This document shows positions 15,438 to 23,358 of a DNA stretch of 39,982 nt, piece after piece (position 1 is the stretch's first letter; each line of letters starts with the position of its first letter). The stretch is from contig CAYSCH010000035.1 in assembly GCA_964429355.1 (NCBI GenBank), positions 1 to 39,982 of the forward strand, written 5' to 3'. The DNA is from JAAYAY01 sp964429355 (GTDB lineage: Bacteria > Planctomycetota > Planctomycetia > Pirellulales > Thermoguttaceae). The position numbers and the translations under genes are program-made. The notes below the pieces were generated by a model. It was given only the letters and a program-made list of their open reading frames with translations, did no database searches and had not been told where the DNA came from.

Positions 15438-16191
15438 TCATCCACCTCCGTCAATGGAGGACGAGAAATGGGAGAGAGATTGCGCTCGCACCAGTTGACG
15501 CCCGAAAAACGTCGCCAAGGATCGCTCAACGAATAACCGTTCAGTACCTGATGAGAGGCAGCGCGACGATGGCCACCGTGGAATTGCCACAGGTGTTGAT
15601 CGAACGATCCTCAGATCCATTGCCGATCGCGGGAGATGGCCATTCTCGCCTGCGATTGGGATCGATGTCGGACCTGCCGTCGCACCGCGGCTGGAAACTG
15701 CACGTGAAGAGATAAAGGATGAGGCAGGGACCGCCAACGACACACTAGCCCAAAGCTGGCCGGTCTGGTCAACACTCTCCCGCGCACGAGTCCCGGTCGG
15801 GTTCGACTCGTTTCGGGCAGCGAAAAAGCCAAGCCAATCTGAAACGCTTCCTATAGACACTCCCAGATACAGAGAAACGCCTTGCCCAAGTTCTGGCCCG
15901 CGTGACCGCCTGTCATTCTACCGCAGAGGCCCAGCGGGTCAAACACTTTTCAGCTAGAGGAGCTAGAGGATACCTGGGCGCACGCCAGTGGGCGTGCGCC
16001 CCTCCAACGGTGCTAGGCCGCGCCCTTGGAAGGCAAGAATTGCGGAAGGAGGTGCCGGCAATGCGCACCACCTTTGGAGCCCGGACAAAGTGGGAGAGTC
16101 TCCCACGGGCACATTTGCGCACAACCGGTGGTTTTAGCCGCGGCTCGAATGAACGCCGGCGGTGATTTTCACGAAGTGAGCGAAATTCAGG
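15438..16191. other. Non-coding stretch between BON and CsrA-like genes
   Basis: Over 700 bp has no supportable gene. Frames of up to 140 codons exist on the minus strand, but they read as low-information Ser/Arg-rich sequence. At 15953-15970 AGCTAGAGG occurs twice in tandem, just before the strong hairpin at 15976-16001. The region probably carries terminators and regulatory DNA or decayed sequence. Confidence 0.4.
15976..16001. repeat. Perfect 11-bp hairpin (GGGCGCACGCC / GGCGTGCGCCC)
   Basis: An 11-bp GC-rich inverted repeat with a 4-nt AGTG loop lies in the gene-free stretch downstream of the CsrA-like gene. There is no T-run on either side, so it is not a classical intrinsic terminator. 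It could be a dispersed palindromic element or a stabilising 3' hairpin. Confidence 0.55.
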
Positions 16192-16383
16192 TCACCAGAC
16201 CCAAGCTGATTTCCCTGCAGGATCTGTTGTTAGTTGATACTCTTCGTGCCCTTCCTTTCCGGGTACCCCGCCGGAATACTGAACCTCGATCTCAACGCTG
16301 TCGTTTTGAATCGCCACAACCCGGACGATGATGTCTTCGCCAATGAAAACAGCCTCGTTTTCGCCAAGAGAAAAGACGTGCAT
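16192..16383 (-). CDS. CsrA-like small protein with altered RNA-binding residues
   Basis: The 63-aa protein from the ATG at 16383 (AAGGA, 5 nt spacing) reads MHVFSLGENEAVFIGEDIIV then RVVAIQNDSVEIEVQYS. This follows the CsrA/RsmA pattern (ML.L.R..NE.I.IG..I.V.V..I....V.IGI.AP). CsrA is an RNA-binding dimer controlling translation. Two features differ: the N-terminal MLxLxR strand is MHVFSLG, and the C-terminal V.R.E helix is replaced by a 25-residue tail (GGVPGKEGHEEYQLTTDPAG). The residues equivalent to Leu4/Arg6 and Arg44, central to RNA contact in characterised CsrA, are therefore not seen. It could be a non-RNA-binding paralogue or a divergent regulator. The frame extends upstream, but only the ATG at 16383 starts the fold. 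Confidence 0.7.
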   Translation of the reverse strand: MHVFSLGENEAVFIGEDIIVRVVAIQNDSVEIEVQYSGGVPGKEGHEEYQLTTDPAGKSAWVW

Positions 16384-16672
16384 GGGCTTCCTTTCTGGGT
16401 TATGGAGGAACTTGATCTTCCGGGCGCCACACAGATGAAACCAGGTTTGCGAGAAACGCCAGGAATCCGGTTGAGTGTGCCCGCTGCTCCGGTAGGACAT
16501 ATTTTCGACGAACCTCGACAAGATACTCCGTCGGGATCGCCTGTCAATCCCTGTGCTGGAATACACCGCTAGCAATGATAGCTGGTAGTGGAGGCCATGT
16601 CTCTCCATCGGTGGCGGAATGGAGAGCGAATCGTCTCTTCGGTAAGTCAAGAACCCGCCAGGCAATTCGTGG

Positions 16673-16975
16673 CTATCCGTTGTTCTCGCCTTTGGTGTGA
16701 TATGTCCAGATCATCGCTGCCTGCGTCAATACATTATGCGCGAAATCGAACCCCGCTTCCCTCAACGCGAACTCCACTTTCTTCTGGCTTGGCGGCTCGC
16801 CGTTCAGGTAGACGAGTCCCCAATGCACCGTGCCGCCCCCGTGCACATGGACGCCCGTCGCCACCTCGCGGACCAGGAGTTTCGGATTCATCCGGCTCAG
16901 TAGGTGTTGAATGGGCAGCATCTCGTGTTCATCCCGCACAGAAAATGCCTTTGGCAATTCGATCTTGGCATGCAT
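16673..16975 (-). CDS. Hypothetical protein, 100 aa
   Basis: I do not recognise this family. It starts at 16975 behind a good ribosome site (AGGAG, 7 nt). It is predicted soluble, with VREVATGVHVHGGGTVHWGL as a Gly/His-rich beta segment and KKVEFALREAGFDFAHNVLT as an amphipathic helix. No signal peptide is present. It lies 289 bp upstream of the CsrA-like gene and 33 bp downstream of a possible zinc-ribbon ORF, all on the minus strand, so they may form one small unit. Confidence 0.6.
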   Translation of the reverse strand: MHAKIELPKAFSVRDEHEMLPIQHLLSRMNPKLLVREVATGVHVHGGGTVHWGLVYLNGEPPSQKKVEFALREAGFDFAHNVLTQAAMIWTYHTKGENNG

Positions 16976-17445
16976 GCTGTCGCTCCTGACGGTGTAGGGA
17001 GTGGTGGTTCACAACGCTGCTTCCGCAGTCTCCGTTGCCCCGCGTGCCTTGGCCCGCTTCGCCGCCCCCAGTTCGGACGTGCACTGCGGGCAACGGCTGG
17101 GCTCGATCGGAACGAGCGTATTGTTGCCGAATACCTCCGGTCTTGTCGAGGACGGAAAACGAACTGGAAGGCCGGTGAGAATTTGCAGCGACGACACATC
17201 TGCTGGCACTGCCAGCAGACGCGAATCGCTTCCTGTTCCTGCCGGCCATGCAGCACCGCCGCAGGTCCAAGGGCAGAATTCCTCGACTGTCTGGCAGGAA
17301 ATGACCCAAGTCAAACGCGCCAAGAGCCATCTGCTGTCCGAAAACGCGACTTGGCTCCCGAATGTTGCGTGTCGAGCCCGTTACACTGACATCCTCCTGA
17401 AGGAAGGCACCGGCGTGGGAGTAACGCTCAAGAAACACTGAACAG
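16976..17445. other. Interval between hypothetical gene and GNAT gene
   Basis: It holds only the doubtful zinc-ribbon-like minus-strand frame at 17009-17323. No promoter, RNA gene or repeat was recognised. Confidence 0.4.
17009..17323 (-). CDS. Possible zinc-ribbon ORF, perhaps frameshifted
   Basis: The minus-strand frame ends with VPIEPSRCPQCTSELGAAKR, a zinc-ribbon-like CxxC, and stops 33 bp before the ribosome-site-bearing 100-aa gene, as in an operon. In a second frame of the same stretch (about 17130-17250) there is RVCWQCQQMCRRCKFSPAFQ, which supplies the remaining cysteines. The combined picture suggests one zinc-binding protein interrupted by two frameshifts, real or from sequencing. 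Coding status is uncertain and no family is recognised. Confidence 0.3.
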   Translation of the reverse strand: MARLTWVISCQTVEEFCPWTCGGAAWPAGTGSDSRLLAVPADVSSLQILTGLPVRFPSSTRPEVFGNNTLVPIEPSRCPQCTSELGAAKRAKARGATETAEAAL

Positions 17446-18402
17446 TTACAGCATCTTCCGGAACCGAACCGCTTCGGCAGCCGCTTGAAGCCCCAGCTTG
17501 CGGCAGAGGGCATTGGCTGCCGGATCATCGGCCGGAATATGGGCCTCCACGCTGCCGATCCCTTGCTGCACAAGCTGCTTGAACGCTTCCGCGAGCAGAA
17601 AAGTGGCCACGCTCTGGCGCCGGTGCGATTCGTCCACAAACAGATCGACGATCCCCGCCGCCGGACCGGGTAGTTCCGGCGAAGGCGGGCCCATGTCACG
17701 CACCGTGAGCGAAGCCACCGGTCTTGGATCGCCTCGCGTCGCCAGTTCGAAACGAGTCAGATCGAAGTCTCCGACCTCCATCGCCTCCCACCAATCACGC
17801 AACGGAGGATCGACCAGCGGGGTCAATCTCAACGTCCGGCGAACCTGCATCATTTGTCGATCAACGGGCGCGTGAAAGTCGGACAGGGTTCGCCGACAGA
17901 TCGATATGCGGCTCGTTGCCACATACCCCGCCGCCGTATACGCCTCCTGATTGAACGAGTCACTCGTGAAGATGCCCGGCGGCATACTCCCGCCGTACAG
18001 CCCCGCATAAAACGGAGCCAGAGGAGGTGCCGCTCCCCCTTGAACGGCCTTTGCCCCTTTCGCCTTCAGAAACTGCTCGCACCGATCCAGCAACTGCCGT
18101 GCAACCACCTCCCGACGAGGGCATTCGGGGCACACCAGCAACATGCACACCACGCCCGTCTCCGTCGAAATCCATTTGCGTTCCGCGTTCGGACCGAAGG
18201 CTACGTGGGCAAAACCCAACGGCTTGCCCCCTTCAAACGCCAGCAGCAGTTGACTTTCCGGAAAGTAGAGCTTGCTGAAAACGAGCCGTTCGAAAGAATC
18301 CACGGAAACCGGCAACGTCAGCCCGGGCTGACTGGCACAACGCTGCCAGATCTCGGTGACGGCCGGTGGGTCAAGGTTGGTGAACGGTCGAATCTGCGGC
18401 AT
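17446..18402 (-). CDS. GNAT-family acetyltransferase with tandem GNAT domains
   Basis: The 318-aa protein appears to hold two GNAT folds. The N-terminal copy (about 1-140) has LLLAFEGGKPLGFAHVAF and a weak acetyl-CoA loop (PRREVVARQLL). The C-terminal copy (about 165-318) has the clearer motif A: AGIVDLFVDESHRRQSVATF and LLAEAFKQL, then HIPADDPAANALCRKLGLQ as motif B. Double-GNAT proteins often keep one active site. Substrate is not predictable. The ATG at 18402 begins MPQIRPFTNLDPPAVTEIW, the usual GNAT first strand. No clear Shine-Dalgarno is seen. Confidence 0.85.
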   Translation of the reverse strand: MPQIRPFTNLDPPAVTEIWQRCASQPGLTLPVSVDSFERLVFSKLYFPESQLLLAFEGGKPLGFAHVAFGPNAERKWISTETGVVCMLLVCPECPRREVVARQLLDRCEQFLKAKGAKAVQGGAAPPLAPFYAGLYGGSMPPGIFTSDSFNQEAYTAAGYVATSRISICRRTLSDFHAPVDRQMMQVRRTLRLTPLVDPPLRDWWEAMEVGDFDLTRFELATRGDPRPVASLTVRDMGPPSPELPGPAAGIVDLFVDESHRRQSVATFLLAEAFKQLVQQGIGSVEAHIPADDPAANALCRKLGLQAAAEAVRFRKML

Positions 18403-18783
18403 CAGTGGAGATCGAACGGAAAGCTGGCAAGTTGGCCGACGGAAAAGAGAACACGTAACGCTTAAACCAAGCGAAGTCGCTGAAAGGTCGGCCGGCGACC
18501 GGATCCATTCAGGGCCCGCTCATCACACTTTCGGGTGGGCGCGCCTGGTGGTCGCGAATCCTTACCAAAAAGCTCACCTCCCCCCTCAGGTTCATCGAAA
18601 TCCCGCAATGTTCAGAAAGAAGGCCCGAAACGACTCAACGCCTCGTGACAATCACCTTCAATATAGGGCGGCCCTCTCTTCTCGGCCAGAGCGGGCAGGA
18701 TGCCACTCCGGCGGTGATTCGTCCTCAGCCCGTGGACGATCCGGTCCCTGCAAGACTCCTCAAGGGCGGTGAAAGAGTAACCC
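18403..18783. other. Intergenic region upstream of the GNAT gene
   Basis: No gene is supported here. Minus-strand frames give Arg/Gly-rich sequence including RRSGILPALAEKRGPP, which recalls translated intergenic repeats of planctomycetes (impression only). The GNAT promoter should lie here but no clear -35/-10 was found. Confidence 0.35.
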
Positions 18784-19698
18784 TCAGACGCCGTCCCGGC
18801 CCAAATCGGTACCTGCCGACTCGGCATGACGGGCATTCTGGGCCGTCATGAAGACGTGCTCCACCACACGGTTGGCCAACTGGTCTGCCGTCAATCCGAA
18901 TCGCCAGGCCAACCTCGACGACAGAGGGGCCGTCGAACCGTCCACGTGGAGCCGGTAGAGATACTCTCGCAAAAGCAGCTTCGCTTCCGGGCTCGATTGG
19001 AGAAGAAAGTGTACCCAAGCCCAACATTCCGCATAGTCTTCCTGGCACAGAGACTGACCGGGGTGAAATGACTCCAATCGAACGAGACTAACCGGTCGAT
19101 CAGGTGCCTCCAGGGACGAAGTCACGGACAATCCGGCCGGCGAGTTTCCCGGGGCCTCCTTGGTAAGAAATTGGGCCAGGTGATCCCGATTCAGCCCGTG
19201 CCGTCCGCGGGGTACCTCGAAATACTCGGCCAACCCCTCATCCAGCCAGAGCGGAATATTGGGGAGCACCGAATGAAGATAGGCGTGCGTCACCTCGTGA
19301 CGCAAATCCTCGCCCACATAGCCTCCCCAATGGGCGTAGACTTCCAGCCGGGTGTCTGTTTCCACGAAGAACGCGCGGCGATTCGGGAAATCCGGATGCT
19401 CCTTGCGCACAAACTCCCGAAACTGATCCGCATCCTCAAACAAATACACGTGGATCGGTTCTTCACTCGAAGCATACGCAAGTTCCCGACGCAGGTCTTC
19501 CCGGCGGGCAGTCAGTTCATCCAAAAGCCGATGCCGAGCCGGAACCTCGAAATCGCAATGGATCACGAGTTGATCGCGCACGATCGTGTAGCGATCGGGC
19601 AAGTCCAATTGCTCCCTGGTCCAAGTCCTGGCACAGCCCCCAGTACAAAGGAATCCCGAAAGGCACATCAGCACAATGGATCGGCGGACGCCAGTCAA
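18784..19698 (-). CDS. HExxH lipoprotein, DUF1570-like peptidase
   Basis: The frame is long (454 codons from 20148), but the likely start is the TTG at 19698. It has GGGAG about 10 nt upstream and opens a lipoprotein-like signal (LTGVRRSIVLMCLSGFLC ending TGGC). That gives 304 aa. A zinc-peptidase motif is clear: DLRHEVTHAYLHSVL (HExxH) followed 15 residues later by LDEGLAEYFEVPRG, whose Glu is the third ligand, as in gluzincins. This matches DUF1570/peptidase MA-like proteins frequent in planctomycetes. The upstream extension is compositionally odd and crosses the BlaI promoter, so it is rejected. It would act at the outer face of a membrane; the target is unknown. Confidence 0.8.
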   Translation of the reverse strand: MTGVRRSIVLMCLSGFLCTGGCARTWTREQLDLPDRYTIVRDQLVIHCDFEVPARHRLLDELTARREDLRRELAYASSEEPIHVYLFEDADQFREFVRKEHPDFPNRRAFFVETDTRLEVYAHWGGYVGEDLRHEVTHAYLHSVLPNIPLWLDEGLAEYFEVPRGRHGLNRDHLAQFLTKEAPGNSPAGLSVTSSLEAPDRPVSLVRLESFHPGQSLCQEDYAECWAWVHFLLQSSPEAKLLLREYLYRLHVDGSTAPLSSRLAWRFGLTADQLANRVVEHVFMTAQNARHAESAGTDLGRDGV

Positions 19699-20054
19699 CG
19701 AGTTGCCACTCCCAAGGTTGATTGAAACAACACGCGGTTCGCGACGAAACCGGGGTGCGGCACCCCACACCGACCCCAAACGCAAGCAACGATTCGTGCC
19801 GAGAGCCTCCTGGCTTGCGCCTCCAGTCCGCCGGAATCCACTCACCGAAAACGTCACAAACACGGGGCGGGAATGGTAGCAAATCCCTCTGCCCAAGAGA
19901 ACGCCGCTTGCCCCATCCCACTCTAGGGTGACCCACTTGACGCAACTCCAATTCAGTGAACAGTTTGAGGCTTGCAGCCAGACCTCTCGCACTGGGCCGA
20001 CGATAACAGGCACGCCTTTTTTGGAGAATCCGCCCCAAGAGACCTGCCAACATC

Positions 20055-20082
20055 TTGCATTATCTACGCGCGTAGATATACT
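20055..20082 (+). promoter_or_regulatory. Sigma70-type promoter of blaI
   Basis: TTGCAT (20055-20060) and TATACT (20077-20082) are separated by 16 bp. A start site near 20089 would give a leader of about 95 nt. The spacer is filled by the 18-bp palindrome listed separately. Confidence 0.6.
20061..20078. promoter_or_regulatory. 18-bp perfect palindrome, probable BlaI operator
   Basis: TATCTACGCGCGTAGATA is a perfect palindrome whose half-sites contain TAC/GTA, as in BlaI/MecI operators. It fills the spacer between -35 and -10 and overlaps the first two bases of the -10, the ideal position for autorepression by the BlaI encoded 106 bp downstream. Confidence 0.65.
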
Positions 20083-20183
20083 CCACGATAGGAATCGGCT
20101 AGAGGGGCTGGTTGAATTGCGTGGCGGGCGAGGGCAGCCGAAACGCACCTCCTGTGAGCCGAGTCGGTGAGGGTGGTCGAAGG

Positions 20184-20588
20184 ATGGACGAAAGCCAATT
20201 GCCGGATGCCGAACTGGAAGTGCTGGCCTGCTTGTGGAAACACGGCCAGCTCACCGCTCGGGATATCCGCGAGCGGATGGAAGGCTATCGTCCCATGACG
20301 CATGCGGCCGTCAGCACCTTGCTCAAAAGGCTCCACGACAAAGGATTGGTGGCTCGAGAGAAAGGCCCGGTGGGAAAGGCCTTTCTCTTTCGAGCCACCA
20401 CCGGCCCACGCAAGACTTATCGGCGAATCGTCGATGACCTCATCGAACGAATCTTCAGCGGCAGCGGGACCGCCCTGATGACCACCCTCCTGGAAGCTCG
20501 CCCCCCCAGCGCAAACGAGCTCGCAGAGTTGCAGCAACTCCTCGACGAATACCGGCAAGACGGCGATACCGCGGAGAAACCGGCCTGA
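20184..20588 (+). CDS. blaI: BlaI/MecI-family transcriptional repressor
   Basis: The 134-aa winged-helix protein fits the BlaI family: LPDAELEVLACLWKHGQLT, ARDIRERMEG, MTHAAVSTLLKRLHDKGLVA (recognition helix) and REKGPVGKAFLFRAT. The dimerisation part with FSGSGTALMTTLLE and ELAELQQLLDEYR follows. The ATG at 20184 is preceded by GAGGGTGG; 24 in-frame upstream residues are rejected. BlaI is usually released by cleavage through the BlaR/MecR sensor peptidase, often its neighbour; no BlaR lies in this window. It probably represses its own promoter and perhaps the divergent lipoprotein or the downstream sulfatase. Confidence 0.93.
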   Translation: MDESQLPDAELEVLACLWKHGQLTARDIRERMEGYRPMTHAAVSTLLKRLHDKGLVAREKGPVGKAFLFRATTGPRKTYRRIVDDLIERIFSGSGTALMTTLLEARPPSANELAELQQLLDEYRQDGDTAEKPA

Positions 20589-20710
20589 GAATTCTACCGC
20601 CGAGGCGGCAACCTCTCCGCACACCGCAAACTTGTAAGGCGCCGCGCCCCATTCTACAATTGACCGTCGGTGTGTCGTCGATTGGCCGCTTCTCACCGGG
20701 GAGGTTTTGC

Positions 20711-22228
20711 ATGGCTCGTTTCCTTCTGTCACTTTTGCTCCTGGCCGTGTCGGCCTCGTCGGTTCCGTCCGCAGAGACGGGCCGCCCCCCGAATATTGTC
20801 TTCATCCTCGCCGACGACCTCGGCTATGCCGAACTCGGCTGTTACGGGCAGACAAAGATCCAGACCCCCAACATCGACCGGTTGGCCCGTGAAGGAATGC
20901 GGTTCACCGACCACCACTGCGGCAACGCGGTGTGCGCCCCGTCGCGCTGCGTGCTCATGACCGGCAAGCACTCGGGCCACGCCTATGTTCGCAACAACCG
21001 TCAGGCCAATCTCCCCGACGAGTTGCTCGAGCGGTACGGGACGGGATTTCCCGGCCAGGAACCCATCCCCGACTCGGAAGTTACGGTCGCGGAGGTGCTC
21101 AAACAGAAGGGCTACGCCACCGCTGCCATCGGCAAGTGGGGGCTGGGCCATTTCGGTACCACCGGCGATCCCAACAAGCAGGGCTTCGACCTCTTCTTCG
21201 GCTACAACTGCCAGGCCCACGCCCACAGCTACTATCCGGCTCATCTCTGGCTCAATGGCCGGAAATATCCCCTCAAAAACGATCCGCCCGTGCCCGGGCA
21301 CGCGGGACTGGCCGAGGGTGCCGATCCCAACGACCCGGCCAGCTACGCCTCCTTCAAGGGCCAGGACTACGCGCCCGACCACATGATCGATCAGGCCCTC
21401 CGCTTCATCGAAGCGAACAAGGAAGGACCGTTCTTTCTCTACTTCCCCTCGACCATCCCCCACGTGGCCCTCCACATTCCCGACGAGGACCTGAAACCCT
21501 ACCTGGGCAAGTGGGACGACCCGCCTTTCACCCGAGAGAAAGGCGGCTATACACCCAATTTTACCCCAAGAGCCGCCTACGCGGCGATGATCAGCCGCCT
21601 CGACAAGTCCGTCGGCCAGATCACGGCCCAGCTCGAAAAACTCGGTCTCGACGAAAACACGCTCATCATGTTCTCCTCCGACAACGGCACGACTCACATC
21701 GAGGACGAAGTCGACTACAAGTTCTTCCAGAGCGTCGGTCCCTTGCGCGGACTCAAGGGAAGCCTCTATGAAGGCGGTATCCGCGTTCCCTTGATCGCAC
21801 GCTGGAAGGGCAAGATTGCACCCTCCACGACCTCCGATCTTCCCTCCGCCTTCTACGACGTCATGCCGACCCTTGCCGACGTGGCCGGAGCCGAAGCGCC
21901 GAAAGAGATCGACGGCATCAGCTTCCTTCCCACGCTTCTCGGCGAGCCCGACAAGCAGGAGAAACACGCCTTCCTCTACTGGGAGTTTCCTGCCTACGGC
22001 GGTCAGCAGGCGGTGCGCATCGGTCCGTGGAAGGCCGTCCGCCAGAACATGACGCAAAAGAAGAACCCCGACCCGCTCAAAATCGAACTTTACAACCTGG
22101 CAGAAGACATCGGCGAGCAGCACGACCTCGCCGCCGAGAAACCCCAGATTGTCCAGAAGGCTCGGGAAATCATGAAAACCCAGCACATCCCCAGCGAGAT
22201 CTTCAAGCTGCTCCCGCTCGACGAGTAG
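20711..22228 (+). CDS. Secreted type I sulfatase (formylglycine-dependent)
   Basis: The 505-aa protein has a signal peptide (MARFLLSLLLLAVSASSVPSA) and a complete sulfatase core. Metal-binding Asp pair sits in FILADDLGY (35-36), the nucleophile motif CAPSR is at 75-79, and Lys86-His87 follow in LMTGKH. Further blocks are AAIGKWGLGH and MFSSDNGT. The Cys must be converted to formylglycine by an FGE. The start has GGAGG 6 nt upstream; 17 in-frame upstream residues are rejected. Planctomycetes use many such enzymes on sulfated algal polysaccharides; the exact ester is not predictable. It follows blaI by 122 bp. Confidence 0.95.
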   Translation: MARFLLSLLLLAVSASSVPSAETGRPPNIVFILADDLGYAELGCYGQTKIQTPNIDRLAREGMRFTDHHCGNAVCAPSRCVLMTGKHSGHAYVRNNRQANLPDELLERYGTGFPGQEPIPDSEVTVAEVLKQKGYATAAIGKWGLGHFGTTGDPNKQGFDLFFGYNCQAHAHSYYPAHLWLNGRKYPLKNDPPVPGHAGLAEGADPNDPASYASFKGQDYAPDHMIDQALRFIEANKEGPFFLYFPSTIPHVALHIPDEDLKPYLGKWDDPPFTREKGGYTPNFTPRAAYAAMISRLDKSVGQITAQLEKLGLDENTLIMFSSDNGTTHIEDEVDYKFFQSVGPLRGLKGSLYEGGIRVPLIARWKGKIAPSTTSDLPSAFYDVMPTLADVAGAEAPKEIDGISFLPTLLGEPDKQEKHAFLYWEFPAYGGQQAVRIGPWKAVRQNMTQKKNPDPLKIELYNLAEDIGEQHDLAAEKPQIVQKAREIMKTQHIPSEIFKLLPLDE

Positions 22229-22242
22229 CCGAAGCCGCTCAG

Positions 22243-22257
22243 GGCGGCAGGGCCGCC
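22243..22257. terminator. Hairpin between convergent sulfatase and RNase Z-like genes
   Basis: GGCGGC / GCCGCC with a 3-nt loop lies 15 bp after the sulfatase stop and 25 bp from the convergent gene's stop. It has no T-tract, so termination by this element is only plausible from its position. Confidence 0.3.
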
Positions 22258-22281
22258 AGCGGGCACCGACCGAAGCACTTC

Positions 22282-23094
22282 CTACAGCCAGAGCTTCAAA
22301 CGTCCGCTGAGCATGTCCGGGATCCGCCGTTCGATGATCTGGCGAATCTGCCGCGTCTGGTAACGGGTGCTGAAGTGTGAGGCGATAACCAACTGGTTCT
22401 TGAATCGATCGATCCGTTCCACCAGGTCGTCGAGGTGCATGTGGCCGAACTTGTGGATCTTCTCCTTGCGATGGCTCGGCGAGACGAAGGTCAGTTCGAG
22501 AACCAATACCTCGGCCTCGTACATGGCCGGGCAGTTGTCGAGCCCCTCCGGCGCACTGTCGCCCAGGTAGGCAAATCGCGGCACGCGAACCTCGTGGGTG
22601 ACTTCCGTGCCGGCCAACCGCAGGTCGCGAATCTCCTCCCCCGGCAGGCCGTGGAATTCCTCTCGCAGTTTGCGGCGGCAATCCCAGACGACGAACCCCA
22701 TCGAAGGCAACGTATGCTTCGTCGCCGAGACGGTGACCACCAGCTCGCGAGAAAGCGTGATCTCATCCCCCGGCCTGGTCGGAACGAGACGGCACGGCAG
22801 GCGGCCGCGATCCAGCCGGCTCATCTGCCGCAGAATCTTCTCGACCGGATCCACCGCCGCCTCGGGCAGGTAAATGGTTGGCGGATCCATTTTCATCATC
22901 CGCCGACGGGCCACGTAGGCGGGCAGAGCCAGGACATGGTCCATGTGCGTGTGGCTGACGAACCACGTGGGCGTGCCCATGAACGACCAAGGCTGGCTTC
23001 CCAGATCAAAGCCAACCTTGAACTCCGGGATCCGCCAATAGGTCTGCACCGCCGCTCGGGAATAGCCCTCGATCGTGAGATCCTTGTGCGTCAT
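22282..23094 (-). CDS. RNase Z-like metallo-beta-lactamase-fold hydrolase
   Basis: The 270-aa protein shows the zinc-binding HxHxDH motif in WFVSHTHMDHVLALPAYVAR, an Asp ligand in FAYLGDSAPEG and a late His in LVIASHFSTRY. Along with KHTLPSMGF these resemble tRNase Z/ElaC-type enzymes that process tRNA 3' ends. The frame continues 40 residues upstream to a GTG at 23214, but that part is polar and not family-like, so the Met at 23094 (MTHKDLTIEGYSRAA) is preferred. No Shine-Dalgarno is visible for either start. It is convergent with the sulfatase gene and downstream of scpA on the same strand. It could instead be another MBL phosphodiesterase. Confidence 0.8.
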   Translation of the reverse strand: MTHKDLTIEGYSRAAVQTYWRIPEFKVGFDLGSQPWSFMGTPTWFVSHTHMDHVLALPAYVARRRMMKMDPPTIYLPEAAVDPVEKILRQMSRLDRGRLPCRLVPTRPGDEITLSRELVVTVSATKHTLPSMGFVVWDCRRKLREEFHGLPGEEIRDLRLAGTEVTHEVRVPRFAYLGDSAPEGLDNCPAMYEAEVLVLELTFVSPSHRKEKIHKFGHMHLDDLVERIDRFKNQLVIASHFSTRYQTRQIRQIIERRIPDMLSGRLKLWL

Positions 23095-23358
23095 GCGGCG
23101 CACGGGCTGGTCGTTCAATTCCGCTTCGGCGCAGGGCCCATCCAGCCCACCTGCCTCGTGGCCGCGTTTCGCACCGCGAGTGCTGCGTTGTCGGTCTTCT
23201 TCACTCAATTCCACAATTCCATTGTTCCAAGGCTCACAATCAGACCTTCATCCTGCCGTGCACTCGCCCGCACTCGTCCTCCGGCACGGCTCGACGAGAC
23301 TGGCAGGAAGCTCCCCCGTCTGAATGAGCCGGCAAGACTGCCGGATCCGATCCTGCCC

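Larger units (their letters stand above)
19699..20183. other. Divergent region, HExxH lipoprotein / blaI
   Basis: It contains the blaI promoter-operator (20055-20082). The leftward promoter of the lipoprotein gene must also lie here but was not recognised. No small gene is supported. Confidence 0.5.

Noticed and set aside
19699..20148. 150-residue N-terminal extension of the HExxH lipoprotein
   Set aside because: It covers the blaI promoter region and precedes a plausible lipoprotein signal, which should be at the N-terminus.
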